From Apteryx mantelli (Eukaryota; Chordata; Aves; Apterygiformes; Apterygidae): a stretch of 64,000 bases of DNA. Where the stretch lies: assembly GCF_036417845.1 (NCBI RefSeq), contig NC_089979.1, forward strand, positions 8,981,424 through 9,045,423, in the 5' to 3' direction. A program made the translations under genes and the position numbers. This document shows positions 1 to 11,462 of the stretch, in pieces (within the stretch, counting starts at the first letter, position 1; every line of letters begins with the position of its first letter). A model generated the notes under the pieces. That model searched no databases. It worked only from the letters and a program-made list of their open reading frames with translations, and had not been told where the DNA came from.

Positions 1-1646
1 CATCCAAGTGGGACCTGGGCACAGTCTGTACAAAATAAGTAACAGCAGCCAAATCACCAGGGGGTGGCAGGAGATTTTGTGTCATCTTTCTTTCCAGAAG
101 TCTTTCTCTTGGAAAACTTTTTTTTTTATTTCTCCATTTACTTTTTAAAATACATTGATTTATTCTGGAATACTTACAAGGGTGTGGGGAGACAATATGG
201 GAAGGGAGTTAGACTGACATGTCTAGATTTTGAAAATCAGTCTTTGGGGCAAAAGAAAGTTGCTCCAGCGGTCAGAAAATGAACCCAAAACTTTTAAAAC
301 ATCCCTCCTCTGCTACAGTCTTTTGTTGTGGAACTTAGTATGTAACTTCAACTCCGTGTTGTGGCCTCCCGTTTATAGGACGGGATAATGACATTTCCTT
401 ATCTTGCAGGAATATTGTGAAAATATATTAATAGCCTGAAACAGATAGGATGGTAATGAGCCAAGTCAATGCTGCAATTAGAAAGGCAGACAGCTGGAAA
501 TGAAACAGTCCTGCTTTGATTAATTACATGATGTGGACACAAGAAAAGTCCTATCCTGCAGCCCTGTTCCAGGCAAACCTCCCAAAGGGAGCAAAAGAAT
601 GTTAAATTAAAGCATTGCTTTCTTCTCTGTAATTGCTCTTTTAGAATTTCTGCACTCCACAGGCCAACAAGTGAAACGGCCAAATTATTTTGCTCTTGCC
701 AAAATAACCTCTCTTGAAGCTCTGACAAATTTGTACTGTGCATTTGGGCCTGCCTTTCATTTTTGCTTAAACAACCACCCCCTCAAAATGGCAAAAATGA
801 TACTTACAATAAAATGCTTTTGCTATTATAGAGTCAAGTCAGAATGAGACATTATATTTACCCCATTGCCCTCCACTGGAGAAAAGTATTGATTGAGAAA
901 ACTCCACTTTGTAAGAAAACAAAAGATTTCTCTGGATTGTCTCAACATCTGTACTAAAGGGAACTCCTCTTTCTGTGGTTCCCCCTTCCCAGTCCTTTTC
1001 CATGTGAGCATTAACTTCTGATTCCTCCACAGGACAACAGCTTCCTGTTCCCATTGCATGTTTTCTCTGGACAATCATTTGATACAACATTTTGAAAACT
1101 TCCCCAGCCTGCTCCAGCCGCTAGAGGCCAATCTGTATTGCAGCACCCCCTCGTCATCCCTACTCACTTGCCTATATGAATAACTCTGGCACTATGTAAA
1201 CAAATGAACATCTTCCACACTGCTATGTGGAACTTGCTCTTCATGTGTTGCCACTCGGCTCTCTGTCCATACGTTTTCACATCTCATATGGAATTAACTT
1301 TATCTCATTTATACATCTGAACTTCTCTCCCCCTTCTGCACTTATCTCATTTTGTTCTGTGTCAGGAAGGTAGCCTCAGATACTGTTGTACGACATTATT
1401 GCCATGTGGTATCCACTGATGTGCAAAGACATTCTGATTAGATTGCAGGGATGGAATGTCAGGCTTTTCTAGATAAACAAATTTAAGTCATAAGAAAGAA
1501 AAAAGTTCTTTACTTGGTTCACCCATCATCAGGAAACAAAGACAGATAGGGTCACAGAAGGGCTTCACGTAAAAAAGTGCAGTAAGATATTGACTTGAAG
1601 AGACATGCAGAATTGCCTTCCTTTTTTCAGAAGCCTATGCTCTTAC
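1..1646 (-). other. TG intron 5 (partial)
   Basis: This AT-rich intronic sequence lies downstream of exon 5. I looked for the expected exon 6 (a FPDAF...YCHC-like reading) on the minus strand and saw none, so the intron probably runs past the left edge. Open frames here, including a 114-codon one at 399-743, show no family features. Confidence 0.7.
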
Positions 1647-1806
1647 CTGTTATAATTGTGAATGAGATCAAAAAACATCATGTCTGTAGTGTTGACAAAT
1701 TTGCACTGGACAGGGAAAAATTCTCCATCTGGTGAACACTGTGGCGGGCTCTTCTCCCCAACCCCATGAAGAATGCGACGGTCTCGGATCTCGCAGTTTC
1801 CTGGAC
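1647..1806 (-). CDS. TG: TG exon 5: start of type-1 repeat 3
   Basis: This 160-nt exon encodes PGNCEIRDRRILHGVGEKSP and then PQCSPDGEF, VQCKFVNTTDMMFFDL and HNYNR. It is the beginning of the third type-1 repeat, which in thyroglobulin is interrupted by a long insertion; the Asn-Thr-Thr sequon is present. The acceptor is CCAATCAG and the donor GTAAGAGC in phase 2, matching the human break before FPDAF. Confidence 0.95.
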
Positions 1807-4800
1807 CTGATTGGAAAAGAGTATTGCTTATTGGTGTTTATCTTCCCAGGAACACTCAAACAACCACCCTGCTATTTGGAAAGGGGCTCAGATCCATTAC
1901 ACTGAACACAGGAACCTAAGTGAAGTGCCTTGGTTTCCCTTTATAGCCAATGAAAACATAGACACTTGATTTAGATTCTTAAGCACCTATAGTTACATAG
2001 GATGAATGTATGTCAGTGTCCAAGCTCCTGATCTGCTAACCTTTCATTCAAGCCAAACTTTCCATCCCCCCCCCCCGCCCCCCAAATACCCTGCCTTTTT
2101 GTTGAATCCTACTTACACCGTGTTGGCTTTCCTCTCTGCCTGGTGCCATAAATCTCCATTCCTTCCAGGTCTACACACCAGCACTGATCCAGTTCCACGT
2201 CACACTGCACCATATCAAACATCCCTGAATCCAAGCACTGAGGGATGTAGGAGATGCTACTGCTGTTGATGTAGCGACTTACCAAGATCCTCTGCTTTTG
2301 CAGCTGGCAAAAGGATAAGCCTATTATACCAAAAAGAGGCATCATTAGAAGAAGGTACTTGCTGGGCACTAAATCATTTAAGACGACATTGGAGTTTTTT
2401 CAGAGTTGCAAGTTCTGAGTCTGCCACCCAGGTGGCATCAGGACATTGATGGACTTGAGCTCATGAAAATCGGTACACAGAAACCTGTGACAGATTGGCT
2501 GAAGCTTTCTGACTGAAAAGCCAACACAATAAGTGGATCTTTCATTCATGATTTACATTCAGGTAACCTTTATGAACAGGAATTATCCAGGTGCATCAGG
2601 TTTTCATCATCACCTCCAAAGAAAACCCAGAGCTTTCACGGAAAAGACCTAGTAAGTTACAAACTAGACTTCTCCAAAGTCCAGAGCTAACCCATTCTTG
2701 ATTTCAGCAGTTCAAATTCATGGCACTCTGAACAATAGAAATGTCTGACTTACAAGATACGGGGTATCCATTCTGCTTGCTGCCAGGTACCTCAACGCCA
2801 TTCTCGTCCACACACCAACAGGAAAGACCATTCCTACTGCACTGAACCGTTCTGAGGGAGAATGCACATTACACATTTTATTCTGTTAGCTACAGAGTCC
2901 TCAGTCAGTACAGGGCATAAACCAAGACATAAACCATGACAAACATGCAGGACAAGTACTATAAAACCACAAATAATGGAATCGGAAGGACTGCATTTCT
3001 GGGCGCTCTGAATATTCTAGGTCTACCTGGTAGCAGTTCTTCTTAATTCTAGTAAATCTCTGAAGTTTTCAGTAACTGCAGAAAATTGACTTGAAGTCAT
3101 TCAGGAAGAAAGCAGATTGGACAGAATCCTGCTTTTCAGTATTCGAGATTCACTGTACATCTGGGGACCTTTTCTAAGTCAAATCTAGCACAGTCTAGGT
3201 CCCCCATCTTAGGCAACAACAGCAAGATAACACTAAAGAGCATTATGGTTGGCACTCCCCCTCAACCTCAGCTTTAACTCATTAACTTCTTGCATCTTCA
3301 AGCCACACACTGTTTTCTAACCCACTGCTCCACGGACTCCCAACGAGCTTTCCGATTCTTTTACTGCCTTTAGAAGGAAACCAAGCTGTGCCACTTAAAG
3401 CGCTGTGAATAGCTTCCCCCAGTCAGCTTGGCTCAGTTACACCAGCTGGCACACCGATCACGGGTCTTGGACACATAAGAGTGGATGGGAAGGCAGCAGC
3501 TGCGTAATGCAATAATCTGTACCAAGCATTTAACACAAATACTGCTGCCAACATTAGTCTATTAATCTTAGATTAACCTATTAACCCAGAGATTATTTCC
3601 AGCAAGAGGGATTTCATTTAGGAGAAATGAATGTGCTGGATCTGCAGCATGGCTCAATGAAATACCTTCAGTCACCCTCTCCCTCCAGTCTGCTGATAGA
3701 GAGTCTCTTCAAAACCAAAGTTAAAGCCTTCATTGCTAATTAAAGATTACATACAAACCCAGCAAAATAACAGCCAGAATGAATTACCTGAACTGGCCAT
3801 CTTCTGAGCATTGAGGAACATAGGTTTCTCCTTCTGAAAAAGCCTTTTCCCTTTGAAGTTCACATGGTCGTAAAGGCTGGGAATCTGTCTGGTACTCTGA
3901 AAGCAGCAAGAAGGTAGAGACATAAAAGCAGTTTCACTATGAACCTATTCTTATTAAAACCCCATTAGTGCCAATGCTAGCTGGAAAAGTCCCAGGTCCA
4001 CCCTTCCTCCCTGGTTATTTTCTCATGACTCTTCATGTGCATTGCTGCACAGGGCAGCACAGAAAGGTACTGAAGAACTAGCTGGGGTGATGAAGGTGCC
4101 CATGAACACCTCTCCCAGGCCTGTGCTGAATTAGCTCCAGTCCTGTTCTGTACTAACATGGCTATCATTTTCTGGTACTTGAGGCAATTTACTTATTCAA
4201 GGTTAGTTGTGGCTACCTCTAAAAAACAGTATTTTGCCATAGCCACACCTATTTCTCAGAGGGACATCACTATGAATAGTTCTGAGTACTAGTTCTTTAT
4301 TGAAGCCAAGTCACTTACTATTCTACCAAAAGGAGAAGGTATTTCTACTTTACTTCGTGAAAGACTTAGAAAGAATCAATGCCTAGTAGACAGCATCAGA
4401 CATTCACATTAGGAGCACTTTTCAAATGTTACCAGTACAAGTGATCAACGGCTGAAGCCACCTAGCAAGAAAACAGTCAACCCATCAGTTCTTAATTTCA
4501 TCAAAAATCAAATTTAGATGCTGTTTGAGAAGAATGATGAAATTCAATAATTCCTTCTTTACAGAACAGATTAGTTGACCTTACAGTCTCCTGTCCTCAA
4601 AATCTAACAATCTTCTGTCAAAAATTTGACAAAGTCAGGAGAAAATACTAAGAAACTATGGAACAGAATACCAGTTAACTTACCTTTGTGTCACTTCACT
4701 AAAAGCAAAGAGATACATGAGCTAGGGAAAGGGCTAGTTAGAACAATGGTAGGACCCAGGAGTTCTGGCATGGGATTCTGTATCTGAGCTAGTTGCTTGT

Positions 4801-5942
4801 ACTTTCACTATGGTCCTCAGAGATGTAGTTACTAGAGTCAGAGGAGATGAGGTAAGTCAGTGTTCAAAGATCAGCATTGCTTTAGGACAAGATTAAGTAC
4901 TTTTTTTACTTCCATTGACTAGTTTTCCATCAGCTCTAAAAACAAACTAAACAAAAACATAGATGCAGTGATTTAACTGAAGGTTCACCTAATCCAGTAT
5001 TTGGTCAGGGTCACCACAGGTCTAATAGTGCAAATACATAATGAGAATCCTTAATACTTTGCAGCCTTCAGTAATTTGCGACTCATGGACTTCTTTAACC
5101 AGAGATGTTTTCTGTGCACTTAAGAACTCTCAGTCATTTCTCTGTGAATTCTTACTGTGCCCCCGTAAGTCCATGTAAAGTTTTACACAAGATTGTAAAA
5201 GGAGTTTAGGTTAGTTCACATATAGACATCAACATTTAGACAAATCCCATACTATTTCAATCTCTAATGTGACTCTGAGCCAGTTGCTCTGGGATGCATG
5301 GAGATCCCTTCTATGGTGCCAGAGACAGACTATTAAGGCAGCCGAGTTAGGAGATCAATCAGTGGTTCAAATTGCTTTTTACGCAGAACCGTCAAACTCT
5401 TGTTCCTTAAACAGAACAAGAAGAGAACTAGGGACAGCATTCAGACTATCCAGTAATCTAACTAGGATCAAGCCTAAATTAGATGGTGGGACACATAAAC
5501 AAATGCCATACTCCTAAGACCTTTGCATCACTGTAGCACCACCCTTTTTTACCCAAGCTTCTTCTCTGGCCCAGTACATTCATCCAATTTTTTCACCCCC
5601 AAAACAAGCTTACTGAACTCAAATAACCCTGACCTTCTACAGGTCCTCATTGTTTGGGATTTAACCTGGAACCCAGACTCAATCTGGGCATCACACAACA
5701 GCTAGGTAAACTAGTAATATGCAAGATTCAAGATCCTGTTCCACTGTGTAACACGCAAAACCATAACTACCTTTGTCTCATTTTTCACTTAGCAGGAATA
5801 ACACAAAGAGCAGTGCAAAGATCACAGGAGCACAGTCATTACTGGACATAAGCAAAGGGAAAGAATAAGTGTACTTACCAAATATATTGGCTGCCACTAT
5901 ACTAATAAAGCAAAGAAGGATGCAAAATGTGATGGAGCCCAT
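1647..5942 (-). CDS. TG: Thyroglobulin, 5' part of gene (exons 1-5; continues off left edge)
   Basis: Thyroglobulin is the large secreted glycoprotein of the thyroid follicle. Selected tyrosines are iodinated and coupled in it to make T4 and T3. Five exons join in phase as 5942-5879, 3896-3788, 2851-2754, 2320-2117 and 1806-1647, giving 635 coding nt (about 211 of the roughly 2,750 residues usual for the family). The product shows a signal peptide, the mature start NIFEYQ with the hormone-forming tyrosine at mature position 5, two complete thyroglobulin type-1 repeats with CWCV cores, and the start of a third. Strings such as SFCQLQKQ and VQCKFVNTTDMM are near identical to human TG as I remember it. 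PHF20L1 lies upstream on the same strand, as in human. A TATA box sits just upstream of exon 1. No exon 6 could be found in 1-1646, so it probably lies outside. Confidence 0.96.
2066..2083 (-). repeat. C-run (G-run in the TG transcript)
   Basis: The plus strand reads C11-G-C6. In the TG pre-mRNA this is G6-C-G11, beginning 33 nt downstream of the exon 4 donor. Such G-runs can fold into quadruplexes and often act as intronic splicing enhancers. Confidence 0.95.
2117..2320 (-). CDS. TG: TG exon 4: type-1 repeat 2
   Basis: This 204-nt exon reads LSFCQLQKQRILVSRYINSS and ends with CWCVDLEGMEIYGTRQRGKP and TRC across the junction, a complete second type-1 repeat. It carries an N-glycosylation sequon (Asn-Ser-Ser) at the place where human TG also has one. 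The acceptor TATAATAG is weak, with its pyrimidine tract set back. The donor is GTAAGTAG; an alternative GT two bases upstream would break the frame. A G-rich run follows 33 nt into the intron. Confidence 0.95.
2754..2851 (-). CDS. TG: TG exon 3: core of type-1 repeat 1
   Basis: This 98-nt exon encodes TVQCSRNGLSCWCVDENG and then VEVPGSKQNGYPVS, including the QC and CWCV signatures of a thyroglobulin type-1 domain. The acceptor is CTCCCTCAG and the donor GTAAGTCAG. The last cysteine codon is completed by exon 4 (T|GC). Confidence 0.95.
3788..3896 (-). CDS. TG: TG exon 2: hormone-forming Tyr5 and start of type-1 repeat 1
   Basis: The 109-nt exon follows acceptor TTTCAG and ends CAG before donor GTAATTC. 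Together with exon 1 it reads NIFEYQTDSQPLRPCEL. The Tyr codon at 3894-3892 corresponds to Tyr5 of mature thyroglobulin, the main T4-forming site in mammals, and its acidic neighbour Glu is kept. It continues into the first half of type-1 repeat 1 (CELQREKAF then YVPQCSEDGQF). It enters in phase 1 and leaves in phase 2, as expected from human. Confidence 0.95.
3897..5878 (-). other. TG intron 1
   Basis: About 2 kb of unique-looking AT-rich sequence. I recognise no repeat, gene or conserved exon. Small open frames at 5269-5851 on the plus strand have no family features. Confidence 0.85.
5879..5942 (-). CDS. TG: TG exon 1: signal peptide
   Basis: This exon encodes MGSITFCILLCFISIVAA followed by NIF, an 18-residue hydrophobic leader with likely cleavage after Ala-Ala before the mature NIFEYQ. 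The exon ends TTTG with donor GTAAGTAC (phase 1). The ATG at 5942-5940 has a strong context (A at -3, G at +4). A second in-frame ATG 21 nt upstream, at 5963-5961, would add MELLHCK. I prefer 5942 because the leader length then matches the human 19-residue signal. Confidence 0.93.
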
Positions 5943-6100
5943 CTTGCAATGCAAGAGCTCCATCCCCTTTTGTCATCGAGGCAACCCTGCACACAACACA
6001 GCCTCCACCTGCCTTTATAGCAAAAATTGTTTGAACAGGTTCATTTATGAGCTGGTAGACTGGCTACTAAATTGGGTGAGTGACGCATATGATGCTTCTA
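5943..6100 (-). promoter_or_regulatory. TG: TG core promoter with TATA box and short 5'UTR
   Basis: On the minus strand CTATAAAGG (TATAAA at 6019-6014) lies about 72 nt upstream of the ATG. Initiation would then be near 5985-5990 with a 5'UTR of about 45 nt, close to the short leader known for mammalian TG. About 40 bp upstream of the TATA box AGCCAGTC (6065-6058) loosely resembles the CCCAGTC part of the mammalian TTF-1/PAX8 element, and CAAACAAT next to the TATA box is forkhead-like. These factor sites are inference. CTTGCA-A-TGCAAG at 5943-5955 is a small inverted repeat directly before the chosen ATG. Confidence 0.7.
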
Positions 6101-6989
6101 AGTAAACCACAAGAGGACCATTCACCTGGAACTGCCCTAGTGGTTTTCATCAGTGAGTTCTCATCCCCTCTCCAGGGAGCACTACTGAACCCAGTCATCT
6201 GAAAGTAGAACAAGCACCAGCATGTACAAAGGGCAGCTTGGAAGACTTAGTTAAATCAACATGCAAATTAATCATACTGACATTGCCCCAGACTGAGCTT
6301 ACACTATCACCTATGTTGTGGTGCACCCATTTGCACCGAATTCAAGGAGAGATCCTATTCCTTGAACAGGTGCCTGACTTCCAGCTGAAGTCAATGGCAA
6401 GTTAGAGGCCTAAAATACCTCAGTAGGGTCTTGACTTGGGGCACATTCATGAAGAATAATGCCAGCACTCAAGAAATATATGCTTAAATATAAGCTGAAA
6501 GCTGCCACAACCTACGTTGCTTATTTAGACCTTGTGTTCTTTATTTGACCTTGGCTTCAACTCCCACTTGTACCACATACTCACATACAGCTTCAAAGTA
6601 GCTTCACTTCTGCAGTTTCATCCTTTAAACACAACATAGGTATAACAATTAAGCAGATCAACACAAGTCAAGCTTTTGGTACTTACTACATTTAAGATTC
6701 TCAAACTAAAACCACTTTAGAAATATTACTTCTCTGCTTCTAGAGTATCATGTCTTGCCTGCATCCCTCTTATGACAGTTAGCACTTACTCGTTCAAATG
6801 TCTGCACCAGCAATTGTGAGAACTCATGTTCACTTACACAAAGCTAGTTGGACACCTGGGCCCAGAAGAATTAGCTGAGTAATAATGAGAAAAACCACCA
6901 AACTCTTGTTCTAAGAGTGATTTTAGGAAAAAGTGACAGCAGCACACTTATTTGTGATTCATGGGTGCTAGAGAATCAGACAGTCTAGA

Positions 6990-7145
6990 AACAACCCTTC
7001 TGAGGGTTGTGCAGTCTCCATCCTTGGAAATATTCAAAACCTCACTGGACAAGGTCCTGGGCAATCTGCTCCAGCTGACCCTGCTTGAGCAGGGGGGGTT
7101 GATCTCCAAAGATGCCTTCCAACCCCAACTATTCCGTGACACTGA
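6990..7145 (+). mobile_element. CR1 LINE 3' fragment, old
   Basis: The sequence from about 6995 translates as [20 protein letters not shown] then LLQLTLLEQGG, the last part of CR1 ORF2 and its 3'UTR. It continues as the CR1 tail (a GGGGGGTTGA-type block, then CCTTCCAACCCCAACTATTC). It is more diverged than the copy at 49.2 kb and severely 5' truncated. It lies about 1 kb upstream of the TG promoter. Confidence 0.88.
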
Positions 7146-7461
7146 TACCCTTTTACAGACCAAGACTATACATGTGCTAACAGTGATTAAAGCATCATTA
7201 CACCTAGGTTGTAGACCTTTGTAGTGCTACAGTATTTGATATATATGGTAAACATGATCTCAAACAGCAGTACGAACTTGGTTTAGCATTACTAGTCTTC
7301 TTAAAATGAGAGCTGGACTACATTTAGATTTGACTTTCAACCAACCTATTTTGGACTTGAGGAAAGTCAATAGTCAGCAGAAAGATCCAGCTAAGAAAAT
7401 GTGAAGAGTACATTCTACGTAGATGACTGACAAAAAAAGGCAACTTTCAAAAGCATTAAAA

Positions 7462-7521
7462 ATATATACATACATACGTATGTGTGTATACACACACACA
7501 CACACAGACACATACACGTAT
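7462..7521. repeat. (TA/CA)n microsatellite, alternating purine-pyrimidine
   Basis: From 7462 to 7506 every base alternates purine and pyrimidine (ATATAC, ATACGTATGT, then CA repeats), followed by an imperfect CA-rich tail. It includes the palindrome ACATACGTATGT. Confidence 0.95.
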
Positions 7522-10500
7522 ACCTCCTGTAACAGGCCTGATTAAGCAGACACAGAAAGAAAGAGAGCATTTGGATTAGATAAAGCACTTGCAGGGAAAT
7601 GTACATACAGATTAAAGGATTCAGACTAAACAAAGAATACCCAGTACTCATACTAGGTTGGCTGAATTATGAAAGATAGAAAGCCTTACCATGAAATATA
7701 TTTTTGACTGAAGTATGTTTCAAGAGTCTCAGGTTTGTGCCTGACACCACTTTCCACTGGGACTGCTACAAGAGAGCAACAAAAGACAACACATCCCAGA
7801 TTCATGGGCTCTGCACAGGTAGCCGGTTCAAAAGCACAAAGGTATGTTTGCAAGCAACTGAAATGCATATCCAATGTGGCACTTATTTAATTCAATTTTC
7901 TAAAGTTAGTTTAAATTATATAACTAAAATCCAGGCTCTTTGCATAGCAAATGGGGAGAAAGAGGCTTTTAATGGTAATCATTCACTTTTTTCTTCAGTC
8001 ATTACAAGTCATTAGTAGCTGATAATGTAATTTGGCAGGTAGGACACCAAGGAGGTCTCAAAGGGTTATTTTTAATAGAAAGAAGCACAGATCTACAATA
8101 TCTACATAGTGTTGATACCCCAGATTACTTTTATTTTCCTCAAAAAAACAACCTCTGAATCATGCAGGTGGGAAGAACAGCCAAGTCTTAAGTCTTTTCA
8201 AAAACAAAGTGAGAGAGTGAGATCTGCCAATTGGCATCATTTAAGCCACTTCTAGATGTGCGTCAGATCAAGATGGGCATCTCAACACACGCAAGTTCAA
8301 TGGGATGCAATAGCCCATGGATTGAAAAAAGTAGTTTACAGAGCAATATGTGCAATCCACATTCTTCAGGGGTGGAAAAGGCACTTGTGAACTATGGCTG
8401 GTCATATTCAAACTAAAACTCCTCACTGCATAATGTTCACTTCAGTGAAGGACCAATTGTATCGACCTCTATTTTTAGCATGTGAGAAAAGATGGAACAA
8501 TCTCTTAAATAGCTCATCAGTGATGAAAACAGAGCCAGTGGTAAAGGTTCCTGCTGCCAATATGGTCTAGAGCTGGAAATGAGGGTTTCATTTCTAATGA
8601 AGATTAGCAAAAAGCAATACAACCTGGACTATAATTGTTGGGTAGCTGTCCTGGGATGGGGAAAGAAAAATGTCAGCGTGATGAAACATTTTACTGAAGT
8701 CACAAATATTAAGGGAAAAGCAGTCCAATTATTCAGTGATACCTTAAAATTGAAGACATTCCAGTTTTGCAGACACTTTCTCAGTAGAAAATATGGTTTG
8801 TGAATTGCAATGTGTACATACCAAGAAGCCCAAGGGCAATGCTTTCTACACATGAACACCAACATACAGACTTACAGAAAAGTTGCTCTCACCCAAATGA
8901 GACTGAAGCCTGAGAAATCTACCTTCGTTTAAGAAATGAACTGAAAGGAGCCTCCTGCATGAAGCAGAGAGTTGGAAGCACAAAGTTTTGAAGAACTGAA
9001 AGCATTATCAAATTATTTCCATATTTTTGTGTATTTTTAAATAATACACTGCTTTTCTATGTTAAGTACATCAGAAATACTGGACAATCCTCTCCTTTAA
9101 GAAAATTATGTAAAATCCTACACGACATTTGTGTATGATTTTATGTTTATGACAACTTTTATACTAACAGATTAGGTGAAACTGTTTCCCGCTTGGCACA
9201 GTTCTTCCCAGGTATGAAACACTCTTAATTTTCTTCATATGATTTTGGCACAGATAAGTGCTTCACAAGGTCTTGTTAAAGTTATTATCACTGATTAAAT
9301 TTTAAAAAGTCCTTAAGTGATGCAAAATTGGAAGATGACAAGAAAAAAAGAACAGTCCCACTAAAAAATAAAAGCTTTGATTATTCCATACGTTACATGA
9401 TTTTCAGACTGAAAGAACGATGAGGAAGTACCAGTAACTTGTACACTAACTAGTGGCTAGGTAAGAAAAGAGGGCAGAGGACTGCTCAGTTTTTTGTATT
9501 ATAACTTGCCAACTGGCAAAGTGCCTTTGGCAACAAAAGAACTTAAAGCCCATGTAAGAACATTTGAGTTTGCCTTTGTCCCTGCAGAAATGAACAATTT
9601 TTAGGACAGGTGAAATGACTTTTTTCTTATATATCCATTGGAGATAGCATATAGTTTTCCACTATATATTTAATAGCATCCAATAGTACTTTAGAGATGC
9701 AAGGTAGAAAATTGGATATATTCCTCTCATGGCATCTAAGATGTAGCCTGCTTTGAAACTCCAAGCAGATTTAAGTTCTGCCATCAACAACAGAGCGATG
9801 CATAGATTCACACACTGAATTAGATTCAATATTTGATAAATGCAAAGTAACCCATGTGGGAAAAGACATCCTCAGCCACACAAGCACAGCAACAGGGTTC
9901 TAAGTTTCTGGTTTTGGTAGGACAAAATTACTTTGGTCTTTTAGACCATGCAATACTTAACTTTCTCTCAACTGAATACAACAACATAGAGCCAATGAAA
10001 TCAGAAAGCAAGTTCAAAGAAATAAAAATATTTCTCTCCCAACAAAACTGTGGAATTCATTAAACCACCTGGTGTTGTGGAGGTCAAAAGATAAATGAAT
10101 TAAGAAAAAAAAGATGGACTAAACAGAATCTGCTCTCATAAAGAACAGATCTATCAATGATAAAACTGACAGTCTTCATAAAAATTCTGGTACAGAAACA
10201 CTCAGTTTTGCAGAAATGAAAGATACATTAAGCAGAAGACTGATTTGTATGGATCCACAGAATACAGTGAATATAGATTACAGATACAGACGGGATATAC
10301 TCATGTCTGCTCACTTCTGTCAAAGTGAATTGGCTGGCTAGATCTACTGACTCAGTAGACCTCTTCATAAACAATTTTGCTAATAAGAAAACAATTTTCA
10401 AGTATTACTCCAAAATCTGAATTTGGCCCTGTTTCTTTTGGATTTGAAAGACTGTTTCAAGATTGTGGCTTCAATAACGATTGAAAAGTCCCTATGTTTC

Positions 10501-11138
10501 ACAATAAAAATGCAGAAATTTGTTTTATGTTTAATATCACACCTAGTTCTGCTAAATGAAGAGCTGAACATTTTCTCTGTATTAGTAACTCAGATCCCGC
10601 CTCTCATAATTTCATTCAATTGCTGCTTACCATCTGTGCCCTAGTCTACAAGATATTTAAGCCAGGAACTTTCTTAGCATTAGTTGCTTATTTATTTCCT
10701 GCTACAATAGGGTCCTGAAAAATGTATTTTAATATTGCCTACAAACCAAGAAATCACTAAAAGCAAATTGTTTTGTAATGACATTGTACAAAGATGCAAA
10801 ACTAGAAAATAAACCTTAGAAGATAGATGTCTGCCCACAGAAAGAGATAATATCATTGTGAACAAGTTGTAGAAAGACTGTCTTTCAAGAACTAAGTGTG
10901 CTGCAAAACTCAAAACTGGAAGTTGTTAAATACCAAAGCAGCTTGGAACAGAAAAATATTCTAATTACCCTGTCTTACAGTAACATAATATCCATGACTG
11001 AATATAATTTGACTACATTATTTGCCTAGGGAACCGAAGGCTCCGTAACGCTTTAAGATGTACACAAAACACTCACTGGCTTGTTGAAACTCAAGTCCAC
11101 TGAATGCAAGCCCAGGCACATAACAATCTCAACAGACC

Positions 11139-11144
11139 TTTATT
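11139..11144 (-). terminator. Candidate distal poly(A) signal AATAAA
   Basis: AATAAA on the minus strand is followed by GGTCTGTTGAGATTGTTATG, a classical GU-rich downstream element. It lies about 5.4 kb after the PHF20L1 stop codon and 5.1 kb before the TG TATA box. Confidence 0.4.
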
Positions 11145-11462
11145 GGGAGTATTAGAATGCAGTCAACATTATTGCTATTATAAAAAACAAACCACAGAAG
11201 AAAGTATTTTGCTTCTCTCATGGAAGATTTAATAATAGTGCACTGCTGCCTCTCTCAGACTGTTTAGTGACAATACACTGACGCACACGGCTGTAACGGA
11301 ATGGAGATGGATGTTGCCAGTTTTAAAGATAACCAAGCTGCTGTTCAAAGTAAACAGCAGTTGAACTAGCAATTAGCTACTCAATCCACAGAAACTGTGC
11401 TGGCTCATCTACAGCTTACACACAGACCCAGTGCACATATACAGGGAGCCTGATTTTGGAAT

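Larger units (their letters stand above)
1807..3787 (-). other. TG introns 2-4
   Basis: This stretch holds intron 4 (1807-2116), intron 3 (2321-2753) and intron 2 (2852-3787), interrupted by exons 4 and 3. Intron 4 holds the C11-G-C6 run at 2066-2083. Intron 2 holds a TAAT-rich patch at 3560-3595. Nothing else stands out. Confidence 0.85.
6101..11138. other. Intergenic region between TG and PHF20L1
   Basis: The region is AT-rich with no convincing exon on either strand. It contains a diverged CR1 tail near 7.0 kb and an alternating purine-pyrimidine microsatellite near 7.5 kb. The frames of 60 to 103 codons here look random. If PHF20L1 uses an early polyadenylation site, the intergenic stretch extends to about 15.4 kb. 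Confidence 0.7.

Noticed and set aside
399..743. 114-codon minus frame as possible TG exon
   Set aside because: Lacks the cysteine pattern and FPDAF-type start expected of TG exon 6.
2006..2269. 87-codon plus frame with poly-Pro
   Set aside because: Runs through the C-run and antisense to TG exon 4.
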